This document shows positions 26,671-36,816 of a DNA stretch of 54,816 nucleotides, piece by piece. The notes under the pieces are model-generated. The model did no database searches. It saw only the letters and a program-made list of their open reading frames with translations, and was not told the origin of the DNA. Each line of letters starts with the position of its first letter. Position 1 is the stretch's first letter. The DNA comes from Porphyromonas uenonis 60-3 (GTDB taxonomy: Bacteria; Bacteroidota; Bacteroidia; Bacteroidales; Porphyromonadaceae), in assembly GCF_000174775.1 (NCBI RefSeq), contig NZ_ACLR01000176.1:1-54816 (forward strand), read 5' to 3'. A program made the translations under genes and the position numbers.

Positions 26671-27420
26671 ATGGGACAGAAGATTAATCCAATAGCAAAC
26701 AGACTCGGCTACATACGTGGTTGGGACTCTAACTGGTTTGGTGGTCGTAACTATGGCGATACCCTAGTAGAGGATGACCGTATCAGAAAGTACCTACACA
26801 CTAGACTGTCAGGTGCTCTCGTGAGCCGAATCATCATAGAGCGTGCCCTCAAGGTAGTCACCATAACCATCTGCACCGCTCGCCCTGGCATGATCGTCGG
26901 AAAGGGTGGTCAAAATGTGGAGAACCTCAAGGCTGAGCTCAAGAAGGTCACAAAGGCTGACAACATACAGATCAACATCTACGAGGTGCGCAAGCCTGAG
27001 GTGGATGCTGTCATCGTGGCTAACGATATAGCGCGCAAGCTAGAGGGACGTATGTCATACAGACGTACAGTCAAGATGGCTATCGCAAACGCTATGCGTG
27101 CTGGCGCTGAGGGTATCAAGATACAACTCTCTGGTCGTCTCAACAATGCTGAGATGGCTCGCGCAGAGCTATACAAGGAGGGACGTACCCCACTACACAC
27201 ACTACGTGCAGACATTGACTATGCTCAGACTGGAGCTCTCACCAAGGTGGGTATGATAGGTGTCAAGGTTTGGATCATGAACGGCGAGGTATACGAGCGT
27301 CGCGATCTAGCTCCTGACCTCTCACAGCCACGCCGTCAGGCAGGACGCCGAGGTGGTGACTCTCGTGGTGATCGTCGTGGTGGCTTCCGTCGTGGAGGAC
27401 GCAATAGATCTAATCGCTAA
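26671..27420 (+). CDS. rpsC: 30S ribosomal protein S3
   Basis: 249 residues. The KH domain carries [14 protein letters not shown], and the C-terminal domain [14 protein letters not shown] follows. The tail from about residue 218 is an Arg/Gly-rich extension (repeated RRGG and GDRR) that makes the protein longer than E. coli S3. It forms part of the mRNA entry site. Confidence 0.97.
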   Translation: MGQKINPIANRLGYIRGWDSNWFGGRNYGDTLVEDDRIRKYLHTRLSGALVSRIIIERALKVVTITICTARPGMIVGKGGQNVENLKAELKKVTKADNIQINIYEVRKPEVDAVIVANDIARKLEGRMSYRRTVKMAIANAMRAGAEGIKIQLSGRLNNAEMARAELYKEGRTPLHTLRADIDYAQTGALTKVGMIGVKVWIMNGEVYERRDLAPDLSQPRRQAGRRGGDSRGDRRGGFRRGGRNRSNR

Positions 27421-27435
27421 TCAAAGACCACAGCT

Positions 27436-27870
27436 ATGTTACAACCTAAGAAGACTAAATTTAGAAGGCAACAAAAGGGCCGCATGAAGGGCAATGCACA
27501 GCGTGGCAATCAGCTCGCATTTGGTTCTTTTGGTATCAAGAGCCTAGAGAGTAAGTGGATCACTGGCCGTCAGATAGAGGCTGCTCGTATTGCGGTAACG
27601 CGTTACATGCAGAGACAAGGACAGGTCTGGTGTCGCATCTTCCCCGACAAGCCAATCACAGCAAAGCCTGCTGAGGTGCGAATGGGTAAAGGTAAAGGTA
27701 ATCCCGAGGGTTTTGTCGCTCCTGTGACTCCTGGTCGTATGCTCTTTGAAGTAGAGGGCGTACCCTACGAAGTTGCCAAGGAGGCGCTACGTCTGGCTGC
27801 TCAGAAGCTACCAGTCACGACAAAGTTTGTCGTACGTCGAGACTACGACGCTGCTAATCCTAATGTTTAA
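27436..27870 (+). CDS. rplP: 50S ribosomal protein L16
   Basis: 144 residues, [19 protein letters not shown]. Family blocks [17 protein letters not shown] and [15 protein letters not shown] are intact. It helps position A-site tRNA. Confidence 0.97.
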   Translation: MLQPKKTKFRRQQKGRMKGNAQRGNQLAFGSFGIKSLESKWITGRQIEAARIAVTRYMQRQGQVWCRIFPDKPITAKPAEVRMGKGKGNPEGFVAPVTPGRMLFEVEGVPYEVAKEALRLAAQKLPVTTKFVVRRDYDAANPNV

Positions 27871-27891
27871 TCCGCTAGACCTTATACAGCT

Positions 27892-28086
27892 ATGCAGATA
27901 AGCGAAATCAAAGAGCTCACAACGGAGGAGATCCGTGAGCGCATAGAGGCTGAGCAGGCCACCTATCAGCAGAAGAGGATAGACCACTATGTCTCTCCAG
28001 CTGAGAATCCTGCAGCTTTTAGAGAGCAGCGTCGCACGATCGCTCGTCTCAAGACTGTCCTCGCTGAGCGAGAGACAAATAACTAA
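27892..28086 (+). CDS. rpmC: 50S ribosomal protein L29
   Basis: 64 residues, two-helix hairpin: MQISEIKELTTEEIRERI and REQRRTIARLKTVLAERE. Located at the tunnel exit beside L23. Confidence 0.94.
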   Translation: MQISEIKELTTEEIRERIEAEQATYQQKRIDHYVSPAENPAAFREQRRTIARLKTVLAERETNN

Positions 28087-28111
28087 CCCTGCAGAATAGA
28101 CTATTATTCAC

Positions 28112-28366
28112 ATGGAAAGAAATCATAGAAAAGAGCGCATCGGGATCGTCACCAGCAACAAGATGGAAAAGACCATCACCGTAGCCTCCCGCTTCAAAGA
28201 GAAGCACCCTATATATGGTAAGTTCGTCAGCAAGACTAAGAAGTACTATGCACATGACGAGAAAAATGAAACGAACGTCGGTGACCGTGTCCGCATCATG
28301 GAGACGCGTCCTCTGAGTCGCACCAAGCGTTGGAGACTCACCGAGATTATAGAAAGAGCGAAGTAA
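28112..28366 (+). CDS. rpsQ: 30S ribosomal protein S17
   Basis: 84 residues: [19 protein letters not shown] and the OB-fold end [21 protein letters not shown] primary binder of the 16S 5' domain. Three nt separate it from rplN. Confidence 0.96.
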   Translation: MERNHRKERIGIVTSNKMEKTITVASRFKEKHPIYGKFVSKTKKYYAHDEKNETNVGDRVRIMETRPLSRTKRWRLTEIIERAK

Positions 28367-28369
28367 ACT

Positions 28370-28735
28370 ATGATACAGCAAGAATCAAGACTCAATGTAG
28401 CAGACAATAGTGGTGCTCGCGAGGTACTCTGTATCCGTGTACTCGGTGGCACTCGTCGCCGTTATGCTTCGGTCGGAGATATCATCGTGGTGACCGTCAA
28501 GAGCGTCATCCCCTCCAGCGATATGAAGAAGGGTACCGTCGCTAAGGCTCTCATCGTAAGAACCAAGAAGGAGATACGTCGCACTGATGGTTCCTACATC
28601 CGCTTTGATGACAATGCCTGCGTACTACTCACCCCCAATGGAGAGCTACGTGGTACACGTATCTTCGGTCCAGTAGCTCGTGAGCTACGTGCCGTCAATA
28701 TGAAGGTCGTGTCTCTGGCTCCTGAGGTCCTTTAA
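28370..28735 (+). CDS. rplN: 50S ribosomal protein L14
   Basis: 121 residues, [19 protein letters not shown]. The conserved block [19 protein letters not shown] makes the inter-subunit bridge surface. Confidence 0.97.
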   Translation: MIQQESRLNVADNSGAREVLCIRVLGGTRRRYASVGDIIVVTVKSVIPSSDMKKGTVAKALIVRTKKEIRRTDGSYIRFDDNACVLLTPNGELRGTRIFGPVARELRAVNMKVVSLAPEVL

Positions 28736-28753
28736 CTTATAAAGAGAATAGAG

Positions 28754-29074
28754 ATGAGCAAGTTTCATATTAAGAAAGGCGACATCGTCATGGTAAATGC
28801 TGGAGACGACAAGGGCAAGACAGGACGTGTCCTCAAGGTTCTCGTCAAGAAGCAGCGTGCGATCGTCGAGGGACTCAACATGGTATCTAAGCATACCAAG
28901 CCCAATGCACAGAACCCCCAGGGAGCTATTCTCAGCATGGAGGCTCCAATACATATATCTAACCTGAACGTGCTAGATCCTCAGTCTGGCAAGGGAACGC
29001 GTATCGGACGTCGCCGTGATGACAACGGTAAGCTCGTACGCTTCGCTAAGAAGTCAGGAGAAGTAATCAAGTAA
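28754..29074 (+). CDS. rplX: 50S ribosomal protein L24
   Basis: 106 residues with a KOW motif near the N-terminus ([19 protein letters not shown]). Early 50S assembly initiator. The next gene begins 3 nt later. Confidence 0.96.
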   Translation: MSKFHIKKGDIVMVNAGDDKGKTGRVLKVLVKKQRAIVEGLNMVSKHTKPNAQNPQGAILSMEAPIHISNLNVLDPQSGKGTRIGRRRDDNGKLVRFAKKSGEVIK

Positions 29075-29076
29075 CT

Positions 29077-29631
29077 ATGGCACTGACAGTAAATCTTAAG
29101 AAGCTATACACAGAGCAGATCGCTCCCGATCTGATGAAGCACTTTGCCTACAAGAGTAGCATGCAGGTGCCCCGCCTAGAGAAGATCGTCATCAATCAAG
29201 GCTTGGGCATGGCTACAGGTGACAAGAAGATCATCGATGTAGCTATCGATGAGCTCACACAGATCACCGGACAGAAGGCAGTAGCGACACACTCACGCAA
29301 GGATATATCCAACTTCAAGCTACGTAAGCAGATGCCTATCGGTGTCATGGTTACACTGCGTGGAGACCGTATGTACGAGTTCCTAGAGCGTCTCGTACGT
29401 GTAGCTCTCCCACGTATCCGTGACTTCAAGGGTATCAACTCTAAGCTGGATGGACGTGGTAACTATACGCTGGGTATCTCAGAGCAGATCATCTTCCCTG
29501 AGATCAACCTCGATAGTATCACGAAGATACTAGGGATGAACATCACGTTTGTAACCTCTGCTCCTACCGATGAGGAGGGCTTCGAGCTACTCAAGCGCTT
29601 TGGTCTCCCCTTCCGTACTACTAATAAGTAA
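29077..29631 (+). CDS. rplE: 50S ribosomal protein L5
   Basis: 184 residues: [16 protein letters not shown] and the P-site loop region of the family. [20 protein letters not shown] is intact. It binds 5S rRNA. In E. coli the start of rplE is the S8 repressor site; in this genome the long candidate S8 leader is instead upstream of rpsH itself. Confidence 0.97.
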   Translation: MALTVNLKKLYTEQIAPDLMKHFAYKSSMQVPRLEKIVINQGLGMATGDKKIIDVAIDELTQITGQKAVATHSRKDISNFKLRKQMPIGVMVTLRGDRMYEFLERLVRVALPRIRDFKGINSKLDGRGNYTLGISEQIIFPEINLDSITKILGMNITFVTSAPTDEEGFELLKRFGLPFRTTNK

Positions 29632-29646
29632 GATACACATAGGTTT

Positions 29647-29925
29647 ATGGCAAAAGAATCAATGAAGGCCCGTGAGGTCAAGCGCCAGAAGCTAGTTCAG
29701 AAGTATGCGAAGCGTCGTGCCGAGCTCAAGGCTGCTGGAGACTATGAGTCTCTGCAGAAGCTACAGACACTCCCTCGCAACTCCTCTCCAGTGCGTCTGC
29801 ACAATCGCTGCAAGATCACGGGACGTCCCAAGGGTTATATGAGACAGTTTGGCATCAGCCGTATCCAGTTCCGCGAGATGGCTTCTGCTGGTCTTATCCC
29901 TGGGGTGAAGAAAGCCAGCTGGTAA
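29647..29925 (+). CDS. rpsN: 30S ribosomal protein S14, zinc-independent long form
   Basis: 92 residues with [21 protein letters not shown] near the C-terminus. Only one Cys is present, so this is the long form without the CxxC zinc ribbon. Its stop is followed by a hairpin and a long non-coding region. Confidence 0.96.
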   Translation: MAKESMKAREVKRQKLVQKYAKRRAELKAAGDYESLQKLQTLPRNSSPVRLHNRCKITGRPKGYMRQFGISRIQFREMASAGLIPGVKKASW

Positions 29926-29963
29926 AAAATCTCTCGTCGACACCCACATACTAGGACAGAGAC

Positions 29964-29991
29964 CTCTCGTAGACAAATCGTCTATAGAGAG
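29964..29991 (+). terminator. Hairpin after rpsN
   Basis: CTCTC and GAGAG enclose TAGAC / GTCTA around an AAATC loop. With a promoter following at 30086-30117, it suggests a transcript boundary inside the ribosomal cluster. No T-run follows, so strength is unsure. Confidence 0.45.
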
Positions 29992-30085
29992 TCGCAAGGC
30001 TCAGATATACTATGCTGAGAGCGAGTTGGAGCGTCATGCACAGCCTACACGGCGAGCATGATATGCTCCTGATAAGCTCCGAAAG

Positions 30086-30117
30086 TTTTCATAGTATCTA
30101 GACTATTTGTATCTTTG
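30086..30117 (+). promoter_or_regulatory. Internal promoter upstream of rpsH
   Basis: TATCTTTG (30110-30117) matches TANNTTTG exactly. A weak TTTT (30086-30089) lies 20 nt upstream. The predicted start near 30124 is immediately before the first hairpin of the rpsH leader. Confidence 0.6.
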
Positions 30118-30123
30118 CCTAGA

Positions 30124-30404
30124 ATTGTCCTCTCATATATCCCCTCCACACTGGAGGGTGTGTATGAGATGCTCGCACTCTCTAGAGTGAGAGCGTGGGG
30201 CGATGACTGACAGCGAATCAATTAAATATTGTCTGGGGTAGCCTATCACTCATAGCTCCCAGCCTTGGTATACGTGACTCCTATTATATAGGTGATCATC
30301 CCTTTCGCAAGAAGGGTAGTGACCCTAGAGGAGTAGATGATACGTTAGGCAAAGAGCTTAGAGCAAGCTAGGAACCCTCCAGATCAATTTAATCTTAATA
30401 CACA
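30124..30404 (+). promoter_or_regulatory. Structured leader of rpsH, candidate S8 autoregulatory RNA
   Basis: About 280 nt with no gene. Hairpin 1 (30131-30169) pairs CTCATA with TATGAG and CCCTCCA with TGGAGGG. Hairpin 2 (30171-30194) pairs GCTC-CACTC with GAGTG-GAGC around TCTA. A third arm pairs ATCATC (about 30296) with GATGAT (about 30337), enclosing CCTT / AAGG. S8 is the autogenous repressor of the spc operon in E. coli; the role here is inferred from position and structure. Confidence 0.5.
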
Positions 30405-30800
30405 ATGACAGATCCAATAGCAGATTATCTCACCCGATTGCGCAATGCAATCAAAGCGGGGCACCGTGTGGTAGAAATCCCAGCTAGCAACATCAAGAAG
30501 GATATCACCAAGATCCTCTTTGACAAGGGCTACATCCTCAACTACATGTTTGAGGAGGAGGGATGCAAAGGAACCATCAAAGTCGCCCTCAAGTATGACC
30601 TCTCTAACAAGGTCAACGCAATCAAGTGCCTCAAGCGTGTCTCACGCCCAGGCTTACGTAAGTATGTAGGCTACAAAGATATGCCTCGCGTACTCAATGG
30701 ACTAGGTATCGCCATCCTATCTACATCTCACGGTGTCATGACTGACAAAGAGGCTCGTGAGCTCAAGATCGGTGGTGAGGTACTATGTTATGTATATTAA
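30405..30800 (+). CDS. rpsH: 30S ribosomal protein S8
   Basis: 131 residues, MTDPIADYLTRLRNAIKAG, with the RNA-binding end STSHGVMTDKEARELKIGG. It binds the central domain of 16S rRNA. It follows a 479-nt gap, the longest inside this cluster. Confidence 0.97.
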   Translation: MTDPIADYLTRLRNAIKAGHRVVEIPASNIKKDITKILFDKGYILNYMFEEEGCKGTIKVALKYDLSNKVNAIKCLKRVSRPGLRKYVGYKDMPRVLNGLGIAILSTSHGVMTDKEARELKIGGEVLCYVY

Positions 30801-30821
30801 TCCTCCTTATAGCAAAGCAAT

Positions 30822-31373
30822 ATGTCTAGAATAGGTAAACTACCCATAGCTATACCACAGGGCGTGACCGTCTCTCAGGAGGATCACTACGTAACAGTAA
30901 AGGGCCCCAAGGGTGAGCTCAAGCAATACATAGATCCTCGCATCGAGGTCTCTATACAGGACGGTGAGATCACACTCGCACGCCACTCTGACGAGCGCCA
31001 GGAGCGCTCTCTGCACGGTCTCTACCGTCAGCTAATTCACAACATGGTGACAGGTGTACACGAAGAGTTCACCCAGACACTCGAGCTGATTGGTGTCGGT
31101 TACCGTGCTACCAATCAGGGGCAGATCCTAGAGCTCTCGCTAGGCTTCACGCACGCCATCTATCTAGTACTTCCCAATGAGATCAAGATAGAGACACAGA
31201 TGGTGCGCAATCAGACCCCAAAGATCATCCTAAAGTCTTGCGACAAGCAGCTACTAGGACAGGTCTGTGCTAAGATTCGTTCATTCCGCAAGCCAGAGCC
31301 ATACAAGGGCAAGGGTGTTCGCTTCCTCGGTGAGGAGGTACGCCGCAAGTCTGGTAAGACGGCTGGTAAGTAA
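30822..31373 (+). CDS. rplF: 50S ribosomal protein L6
   Basis: 183 residues: MSRIGKLPIAIPQGV at the N-terminus and the C-terminal RNA-binding block RKPEPYKGKGVRFLGEEV. It lies near the sarcin-ricin loop. Confidence 0.97.
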   Translation: MSRIGKLPIAIPQGVTVSQEDHYVTVKGPKGELKQYIDPRIEVSIQDGEITLARHSDERQERSLHGLYRQLIHNMVTGVHEEFTQTLELIGVGYRATNQGQILELSLGFTHAIYLVLPNEIKIETQMVRNQTPKIILKSCDKQLLGQVCAKIRSFRKPEPYKGKGVRFLGEEVRRKSGKTAGK

Positions 31374-31403
31374 GTCGTATCCACTATCTAAGTAAAGAGT
31401 CAT

Positions 31404-31748
31404 ATGAACAAGAAAGCACAAAGAAGAAAGCACATCAAGACACGTGTGCGTGGCAAGATAAGTGGTACACCCCAAAGACCACGTCTATCTGTATTCAGAA
31501 GCAATAAGCAGATCTACGCACAGGTCATTGACGATATAGAAGGACGCACCCTAGCAAGCGCCTCCTCACTCAAGATGGAGACCTCTGGAACTAAGAAAGA
31601 GGTAGCTGCTCAGGTAGGACAGGAGATAGCTCGTGTAGCTCTTGCTGCTGGTATTGATACCGTGGTTTTCGATCGTAATGGATATCTCTATCACGGTCGT
31701 GTCAAGGAGCTAGCAGATGCAGCTCGTACAGGAGGTCTCAAATTCTAA
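31404..31748 (+). CDS. rplR: 50S ribosomal protein L18
   Basis: 114 residues, ending with [19 protein letters not shown] and REGGLKF-like AARTGGLKF. It carries 5S rRNA with L5. Confidence 0.96.
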   Translation: MNKKAQRRKHIKTRVRGKISGTPQRPRLSVFRSNKQIYAQVIDDIEGRTLASASSLKMETSGTKKEVAAQVGQEIARVALAAGIDTVVFDRNGYLYHGRVKELADAARTGGLKF

Positions 31749-31763
31749 ATCATAGAGCACATC

Positions 31764-32282
31764 ATGGCAATAGCAACAAATAGAGTCACAGCTACCAATG
31801 ATCTAGATCTTAAGGATCGCCTAGTAGCTATCAATCGAGTAACTAAGGTCACAAAGGGTGGTCGCACCTTTACCTTTGCAGCGATTGTTGTCGTCGGTAA
31901 CGAGGATGGCGTCGTAGGCTATGGTATGGGTCGTGCCAGCGAAGTGCCCGCAGCCATCGCCAAGGGCGTAGAGGCTGCTAAGAAGAATCTCATACGTGTT
32001 CCCATCCACAACGGGACCATACCTCACGAGCAGATCGGTCGCTTCGGAGGTGCTCGCATCTTGCTGCGCCCAGCCTCTGCAGGTTCGGGAGTCATCGCAG
32101 GAGGTGCTATGCGTGCGGTACTAGACAGTGTAGGCGTTACCGATGTCTTGGCAAAGAGCCAGGGCTCAACGAACCCTCACAACCTCGTCAAGGCTACCAT
32201 CGCAGCACTCGCTGAGCTACGCAGCCCCTTGATGGTTGCGCAGAGCAGAGGTATCTCTGTAGAGCGTGTGTTTAAAGGATAA
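31764..32282 (+). CDS. rpsE: 30S ribosomal protein S5
   Basis: 172 residues. The dsRBD-like N-terminal fold has [17 protein letters not shown], and the loop [17 protein letters not shown] lies at the mRNA entry. It is the usual partner of S4 in the fidelity centre. Confidence 0.97.
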   Translation: MAIATNRVTATNDLDLKDRLVAINRVTKVTKGGRTFTFAAIVVVGNEDGVVGYGMGRASEVPAAIAKGVEAAKKNLIRVPIHNGTIPHEQIGRFGGARILLRPASAGSGVIAGGAMRAVLDSVGVTDVLAKSQGSTNPHNLVKATIAALAELRSPLMVAQSRGISVERVFKG

Positions 32283-32306
32283 TCACCTAGACAAGTAAAG
32301 AGTATT

Positions 32307-32483
32307 ATGGCAAAAATCAAAATCGAGCAAGTCCGTAGTCGCATACGGTGCAACAAGTCTCAGAAGCGCACCCTCGATGGTCTAGGTCTTCGCAAGATGC
32401 ACCAGATTGTAGAGCATGAGGATACCCCTCAGATCAGGGGTATGGTGGCCAAAGTACACCACTTGGTTCAGGTCGTAGAGTAA
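32307..32483 (+). CDS. rpmD: 50S ribosomal protein L30
   Basis: A short 58-residue gene between rpsE and rplO. The product begins MAKIKIEQVRSRIRCNKSQK and contains LDGLGLRKMHQIVEHEDT, the conserved L30 core. Stop TAA at 32481-32483. It lies 24 nt after rpsE and 23 nt before rplO. Confidence 0.96.
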   Translation: MAKIKIEQVRSRIRCNKSQKRTLDGLGLRKMHQIVEHEDTPQIRGMVAKVHHLVQVVE

Positions 32484-32506
32484 TAAAATATAGACAGATA
32501 ATAGCA

Positions 32507-32971
32507 ATGGACTTATCTACACTCAAGCCAGCCGAGGGCTCTGTTCACTCTCGTCGTCGTATCGGTCGTGGTCAGGGATCTGGCCGTGGTGGCACGTCTA
32601 CACGTGGACATAAGGGAGCCAAGTCTCGCTCTGGATACAAGCATAAAGTCGGATTTGAGGGCGGTCAGATGCCTATACAGCGTCGTCTACCTAAGTTTGG
32701 CTTCAACAATATCAATAGGGTAGAGTATCGTCCTGTGAACCTAGCTGCTCTTGAGCAGTTGGCACAGAATACGGAGTTCTTCCCTAATCAAGCAGAGACA
32801 GCTGTCATTACTAAGGACAAGCTCGTCGAAGCAGGGCTAGCCTCACGTAATGAATCCGTAAAGATCCTAGCACAGGGCGAGCTGACACGACCCATACAGG
32901 TCGAGGCAGACGCATACTCAGCTCGTGCCAAGGAGCTCATCGAGGCTCAGGGAGGATCTATACTACAATAA
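32507..32971 (+). CDS. rplO: 50S ribosomal protein L15
   Basis: 154 residues: the Gly/Arg-rich N-terminus (RRIGRGQGSGRGGTSTRGHK) and GFEGGQMPIQRRLPKFGF are diagnostic. It ends 11 nt before secY. Confidence 0.97.
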   Translation: MDLSTLKPAEGSVHSRRRIGRGQGSGRGGTSTRGHKGAKSRSGYKHKVGFEGGQMPIQRRLPKFGFNNINRVEYRPVNLAALEQLAQNTEFFPNQAETAVITKDKLVEAGLASRNESVKILAQGELTRPIQVEADAYSARAKELIEAQGGSILQ

Positions 32972-32982
32972 GATAAGCTGAT

Positions 32983-34329
32983 ATGCGGTTAGTAGATACA
33001 ATTAAGAATATATGGAAGATTGAGGATCTGCGTAAGCGGATTCTCATCACTATCCTGTATGTGGTTATATACCGACTAGGTAGCTTCGTCGTACTGCCAG
33101 GGGTCAATCCTGATACACTGACCAGTCTAGCTAGCCAGACCAGTGAAGGTCTGATGGCTCTGCTCAACATGTTTTCGGGAGGTGCCTTCTCCAATGCTTC
33201 GATATTTGCTCTAGGTATCATGCCTTACATCTCGGCAAGTATCGTCATGCAGCTGGCAGCGATTATCATTCCCTCCATGCAGAAGATGCAGCGTGAGGGT
33301 GAGAGTGGACGACGCAAGATCAATCAGTGGACACGCTACCTGACGGTGCTGATTCTGTTGATTCAGGCTCCAGCCTATCTATTGAATCTAGACATGCAGC
33401 TACGCGCTGCTGGAGCGTCGCTACCTTCGGGCTTCATGTATCGTGTATTTGCTACCGTCATACTAGCAGCGGGCAGTATGTTTGTCCTTTGGCTAGGTGA
33501 GCGCATTACAGACAAGGGTGTCGGCAATGGTATCTCATTCATCATCCTTATCGGTATTATCGCTCGTCTGCCTCATGCGCTGATAGCGGAGTTTAACTAC
33601 CGTCTCATCAGTGCTTCGGGAGGACTTGTAGCATTCCTTGCTGAGATCGTATTCCTACTGTTCGTTACGGCAGGAGCTATCCTACTGGTACAGGGTACAC
33701 GCAAAGTGCCCGTGCAGTACGCCAAGCGTGTCGTGGGGAATAAGCAGTATGGAGGTGCACGTCAGTATATACCTCTCAAGGTAAATGCTGCCAACGTGAT
33801 GCCTATCATCTTCGCTCAGGCGATCATGTTTATCCCCATCTCACTAGCTAGCTACTTCACAGGAGGCGATGGTACACCCTCGCGCTTTATCCAGGTATTG
33901 TCTGACAATACGAGCTTCTGGTACAACTTCATCTTTGCTACGTTGATCATCCTTTTCACCTACTTCTATACGGCGATTACGATCAACCCCACACAGATGG
34001 CCGATGACCTCAAGCGCAACAATGGATTCATCCCAGGTGTCAAGCCTGGACGTAGCACGCGAGACTACCTCGACGGTATCATGGATCGTATCACACTACC
34101 AGGAGCATTCTTCCTCGCACTGGTTGCTATCATGCCAGCCTTTGCTCAGATCTTGGGTATAAGTTCGGCATTTGCACAGTTCTTCGGAGGTACATCACTG
34201 CTGATCCTCGTAGGTGTGGTCCTAGATACACTACAGCAAGTCGAGAGTCACCTACTGATGCGTCACTACGATGGTCTACTGAAGAGTGGACGTATCAAGG
34301 GACGTACGGGATCCGTATCAGCATATTGA
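32983..34329 (+). CDS. secY: Protein translocase subunit SecY
   Basis: 448 residues with ten predicted membrane segments. ALGIMPYISASIVMQL, GERITDKGVGNGISF and NPTQMADDLKRNNGFIPG are conserved SecY blocks. It forms the Sec channel in the cytoplasmic membrane with SecE and SecG. Confidence 0.98.
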   Translation: MRLVDTIKNIWKIEDLRKRILITILYVVIYRLGSFVVLPGVNPDTLTSLASQTSEGLMALLNMFSGGAFSNASIFALGIMPYISASIVMQLAAIIIPSMQKMQREGESGRRKINQWTRYLTVLILLIQAPAYLLNLDMQLRAAGASLPSGFMYRVFATVILAAGSMFVLWLGERITDKGVGNGISFIILIGIIARLPHALIAEFNYRLISASGGLVAFLAEIVFLLFVTAGAILLVQGTRKVPVQYAKRVVGNKQYGGARQYIPLKVNAANVMPIIFAQAIMFIPISLASYFTGGDGTPSRFIQVLSDNTSFWYNFIFATLIILFTYFYTAITINPTQMADDLKRNNGFIPGVKPGRSTRDYLDGIMDRITLPGAFFLALVAIMPAFAQILGISSAFAQFFGGTSLLILVGVVLDTLQQVESHLLMRHYDGLLKSGRIKGRTGSVSAY

Positions 34330-34373
34330 TACTCCTTACAGTAGTGTTGTTTCATTTGAATATATTCAAGTAG

Positions 34374-35165
34374 ATGATTTACCTAAAGACATCAGAGGAG
34401 ATAGAGCTGATGCGCGTGGCCAACAGACTCGTTGGAGAGACCTTGGGTGAGGTGGCAAAGCACATTGCTCCTGGGGTTACGACCAAGCATCTAGACACGA
34501 TCGCCTATACCTTTATATGTGATCACGGAGCTACTCCTGCGTTCTTAGGTTATGGAGGCTTCCCCGCTAGTATCTGTACCTCGATCAATGATCACGTGGT
34601 ACATGGTATCCCTTCGGATCGAGAGATACTTCGCGAGGGAGACATCATCTCCGTAGATTGTGGTACGCATATCAACGGCTTTACAGGCGACAGTGCTTAT
34701 ACCTTTGCTGTAGGAGAGATCGATCCCGAGGTGGAGCGTCTACTGACGGTCACTCGAGACTCCCTCTACCTAGGCATCAAGCAAGCTGTCGAGGGGCACA
34801 ACGTGGGGCATATCGGAGCCGCCGTCCAGCGCCACTGTGAAGCTCATGGGTATGGTGTCGTCCGTGAGTTGGTCGGACATGGTATCGGGCATGCGATGCA
34901 CGAAGATCCCAACGTCCCCAACTACGGTTATCCTGGAGTTGGACCCAAGCTACGAGCAGGTATGTGTATCTGTATTGAGCCTATGGTGACGATGGGACGT
35001 CGCAAGGTCGTCTTTGAGTCTGATGGATGGACTGTCCGCACGCATGACGGCAAGCCTGCAGCGCACTTTGAGCACTGCCTCGCCATTATGCCAGATGGTC
35101 AAGCGCCCCAGATCCTCTCTACATACGAGTATATCAAAGAAGTATTAGGCACACGAGAGTTTTAA
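34374..35165 (+). CDS. map: Methionine aminopeptidase, type I
   Basis: 263 residues. The di-metal ligands appear in [40 protein letters not shown] and HFEHCLAI. It removes N-terminal Met from new proteins. It is 44 nt after secY, and its stop is one base before infA. Confidence 0.97.
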   Translation: MIYLKTSEEIELMRVANRLVGETLGEVAKHIAPGVTTKHLDTIAYTFICDHGATPAFLGYGGFPASICTSINDHVVHGIPSDREILREGDIISVDCGTHINGFTGDSAYTFAVGEIDPEVERLLTVTRDSLYLGIKQAVEGHNVGHIGAAVQRHCEAHGYGVVRELVGHGIGHAMHEDPNVPNYGYPGVGPKLRAGMCICIEPMVTMGRRKVVFESDGWTVRTHDGKPAAHFEHCLAIMPDGQAPQILSTYEYIKEVLGTREF

Positions 35166-35166
35166 T

Positions 35167-35385
35167 ATGGCCAAGCAAACAGCTATTGAGCAGGATGGAG
35201 TCGTCCTAGAGGCACTGAGCAATGCAATGTTCAAGGTACAGCTCCAGAACGGACATATCATCACGGCACACATATCGGGCAAGATGCGTATGCACTTCAT
35301 CCGTATCCTGCCAGGAGACAAAGTCAAGGTAGAGATGTCTCCGTACGACCTCACACGTGGTCGCATCTCCTATAGATACAAGTAA
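35167..35385 (+). CDS. infA: Translation initiation factor IF-1
   Basis: 72 residues with one OB fold: [19 protein letters not shown] and [13 protein letters not shown]. It blocks the A site during initiation. Confidence 0.97.
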   Translation: MAKQTAIEQDGVVLEALSNAMFKVQLQNGHIITAHISGKMRMHFIRILPGDKVKVEMSPYDLTRGRISYRYK

Positions 35386-35420
35386 TCAAGTCATAGCGAC
35401 AATCAGAATAAGAGCATACT

Positions 35421-35537
35421 ATGAAAGTCAGAGCATCAATCAAAAAGCGATCAGAAGACTGTAAGATCGTCAGACGCAAAGGTCGTCTGTACATCATCAA
35501 TAAGAAGAATCCTAAGTTCAAGCAGCGTCAAGGATGA
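35421..35537 (+). CDS. rpmJ: 50S ribosomal protein L36, zinc-free type
   Basis: A 38-residue gene: [20 protein letters not shown], then [18 protein letters not shown]. Only the first of the usual zinc ligands (Cys14) is present, so it is a form without the zinc ribbon. Stop TGA at 35535-35537. Confidence 0.95.
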   Translation: MKVRASIKKRSEDCKIVRRKGRLYIINKKNPKFKQRQG

Positions 35538-35620
35538 GCTTAGGGATGAAGCTCCGCACATCACTTAGGATGACGGAGAGTCAGCTTATCACGCAACAAA
35601 CATCACACAGTATATAGAGT

Positions 35621-36001
35621 ATGGCAATAAGAATCGTCGGCGTCGATCTGCCGCAAAACAAGAGAGGTGAGATAGCCTTGACCTATATATATGGTATAGG
35701 TCGTAGCAGCGCTGCTCGCATCTTGGATGCTGCAGGGGTCGATCGCAACATCAAGGTCCAGGATTGGACAGATGATCAAGCTGCAGCTATCCGTGAGCAG
35801 ATCTCCAATGGCTACAAGGTCGAGGGTGATCTACGCAGCGAGAAACAGCTCAACATCAAGCGTCTCATGGACATCGGTTGCTACCGAGGCATCAGGCATC
35901 GTATCGGTCTCCCACTACGTGGTCAGAGCACCAAGAACAATGCCCGTACACGTAAGGGTAAGCGCAAGACAGTCGCTGGTAAGAAGAAGGCAACTAAGTA
36001 A
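35621..36001 (+). CDS. rpsM: 30S ribosomal protein S13
   Basis: 126 residues, [20 protein letters not shown]. The C-terminal basic tail [19 protein letters not shown] contacts P-site tRNA. Confidence 0.97.
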   Translation: MAIRIVGVDLPQNKRGEIALTYIYGIGRSSAARILDAAGVDRNIKVQDWTDDQAAAIREQISNGYKVEGDLRSEKQLNIKRLMDIGCYRGIRHRIGLPLRGQSTKNNARTRKGKRKTVAGKKKATK

Positions 36002-36013
36002 TAGAACCACCTT

Positions 36014-36400
36014 ATGGCAAAGAAAACCGTAACAAAAAAGAGAGCAGTCAAGGTCGATGCCCAGGGGCAGGCGCACATACACTCTTCTTTCAATAACATC
36101 ATCATCACCCTTACCAATAGTGAGGGACAGGTCATCAGCTGGTCATCAGCTGGTAAGATGGGATTCCGTAGCTCTAAGAAAAACACCCCCTATGCTGCTC
36201 AGCTCGCAGCTCAAGACTGCGCTAAGACAGCATTTGATCTAGGGCTACGTAAGGTCAAGGCTTATGTCAAGGGCCCCGGCAACGGTCGTGAGTCCGCTAT
36301 CCGCACCATCCACGGTGCTGGTATCGAGGTGACAGAGATCATCGACGTCACACCACTACCACACAACGGCTGCCGTCCTCCTAAGAGACGTAAGGTCTAG
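36014..36400 (+). CDS. rpsK: 30S ribosomal protein S11
   Basis: 128 residues with [15 protein letters not shown] and the C-terminal [12 protein letters not shown]. It lines the platform near the E site. A 416-nt gap follows. Confidence 0.97.
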   Translation: MAKKTVTKKRAVKVDAQGQAHIHSSFNNIIITLTNSEGQVISWSSAGKMGFRSSKKNTPYAAQLAAQDCAKTAFDLGLRKVKAYVKGPGNGRESAIRTIHGAGIEVTEIIDVTPLPHNGCRPPKRRKV

Positions 36401-36816
36401 TTGCTACAAGTATAGAGATCACAGCTACCTAGAGAGCAGGCACACCGACCTGGTAGAGATAGAGAGGAGAGACCATATCTGGACTCGATCCCACTTAATC
36501 TACAGATAGACTGCACAGTCAGTCCGTGGTGTAGCTTGCGACATGGCAAGCTCTACAGATAGGTCTCAGCTTAGACATAGCCTCAAGATAGTGACTCTGT
36601 AAGTCGACAGGCGTAGTGTGAGATTGATGCGGTTGCTCATGTACTTTCCCTCTTATTCTAATCGCATCGCGGCTGCTCTATATGCGCCGTTACTTCTAGA
36701 CTTACTACTTGAGATATGATTTCAGCCTTGACCACCACACAGCAGAGAGTGGCACATATGTCCTCGAGCATCCTGTAGAGCAGATGTATGGTGTAGCATT
36801 AAAATGAAATAGAACA
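36401..36816 (+). promoter_or_regulatory. Long structured spacer ahead of rpsD, candidate S4 control region
   Basis: 416 nt without a gene. Hairpins: GTA-GCTTGC / GCAAGC-TAC (36531-36556) and GATGCG (36626-36631) with CGCATC (36663-36668). S4 represses the alpha operon in E. coli, and S4-type leaders have been described in other bacteria. I cannot match this one to a known RNA family by eye. Confidence 0.5.
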
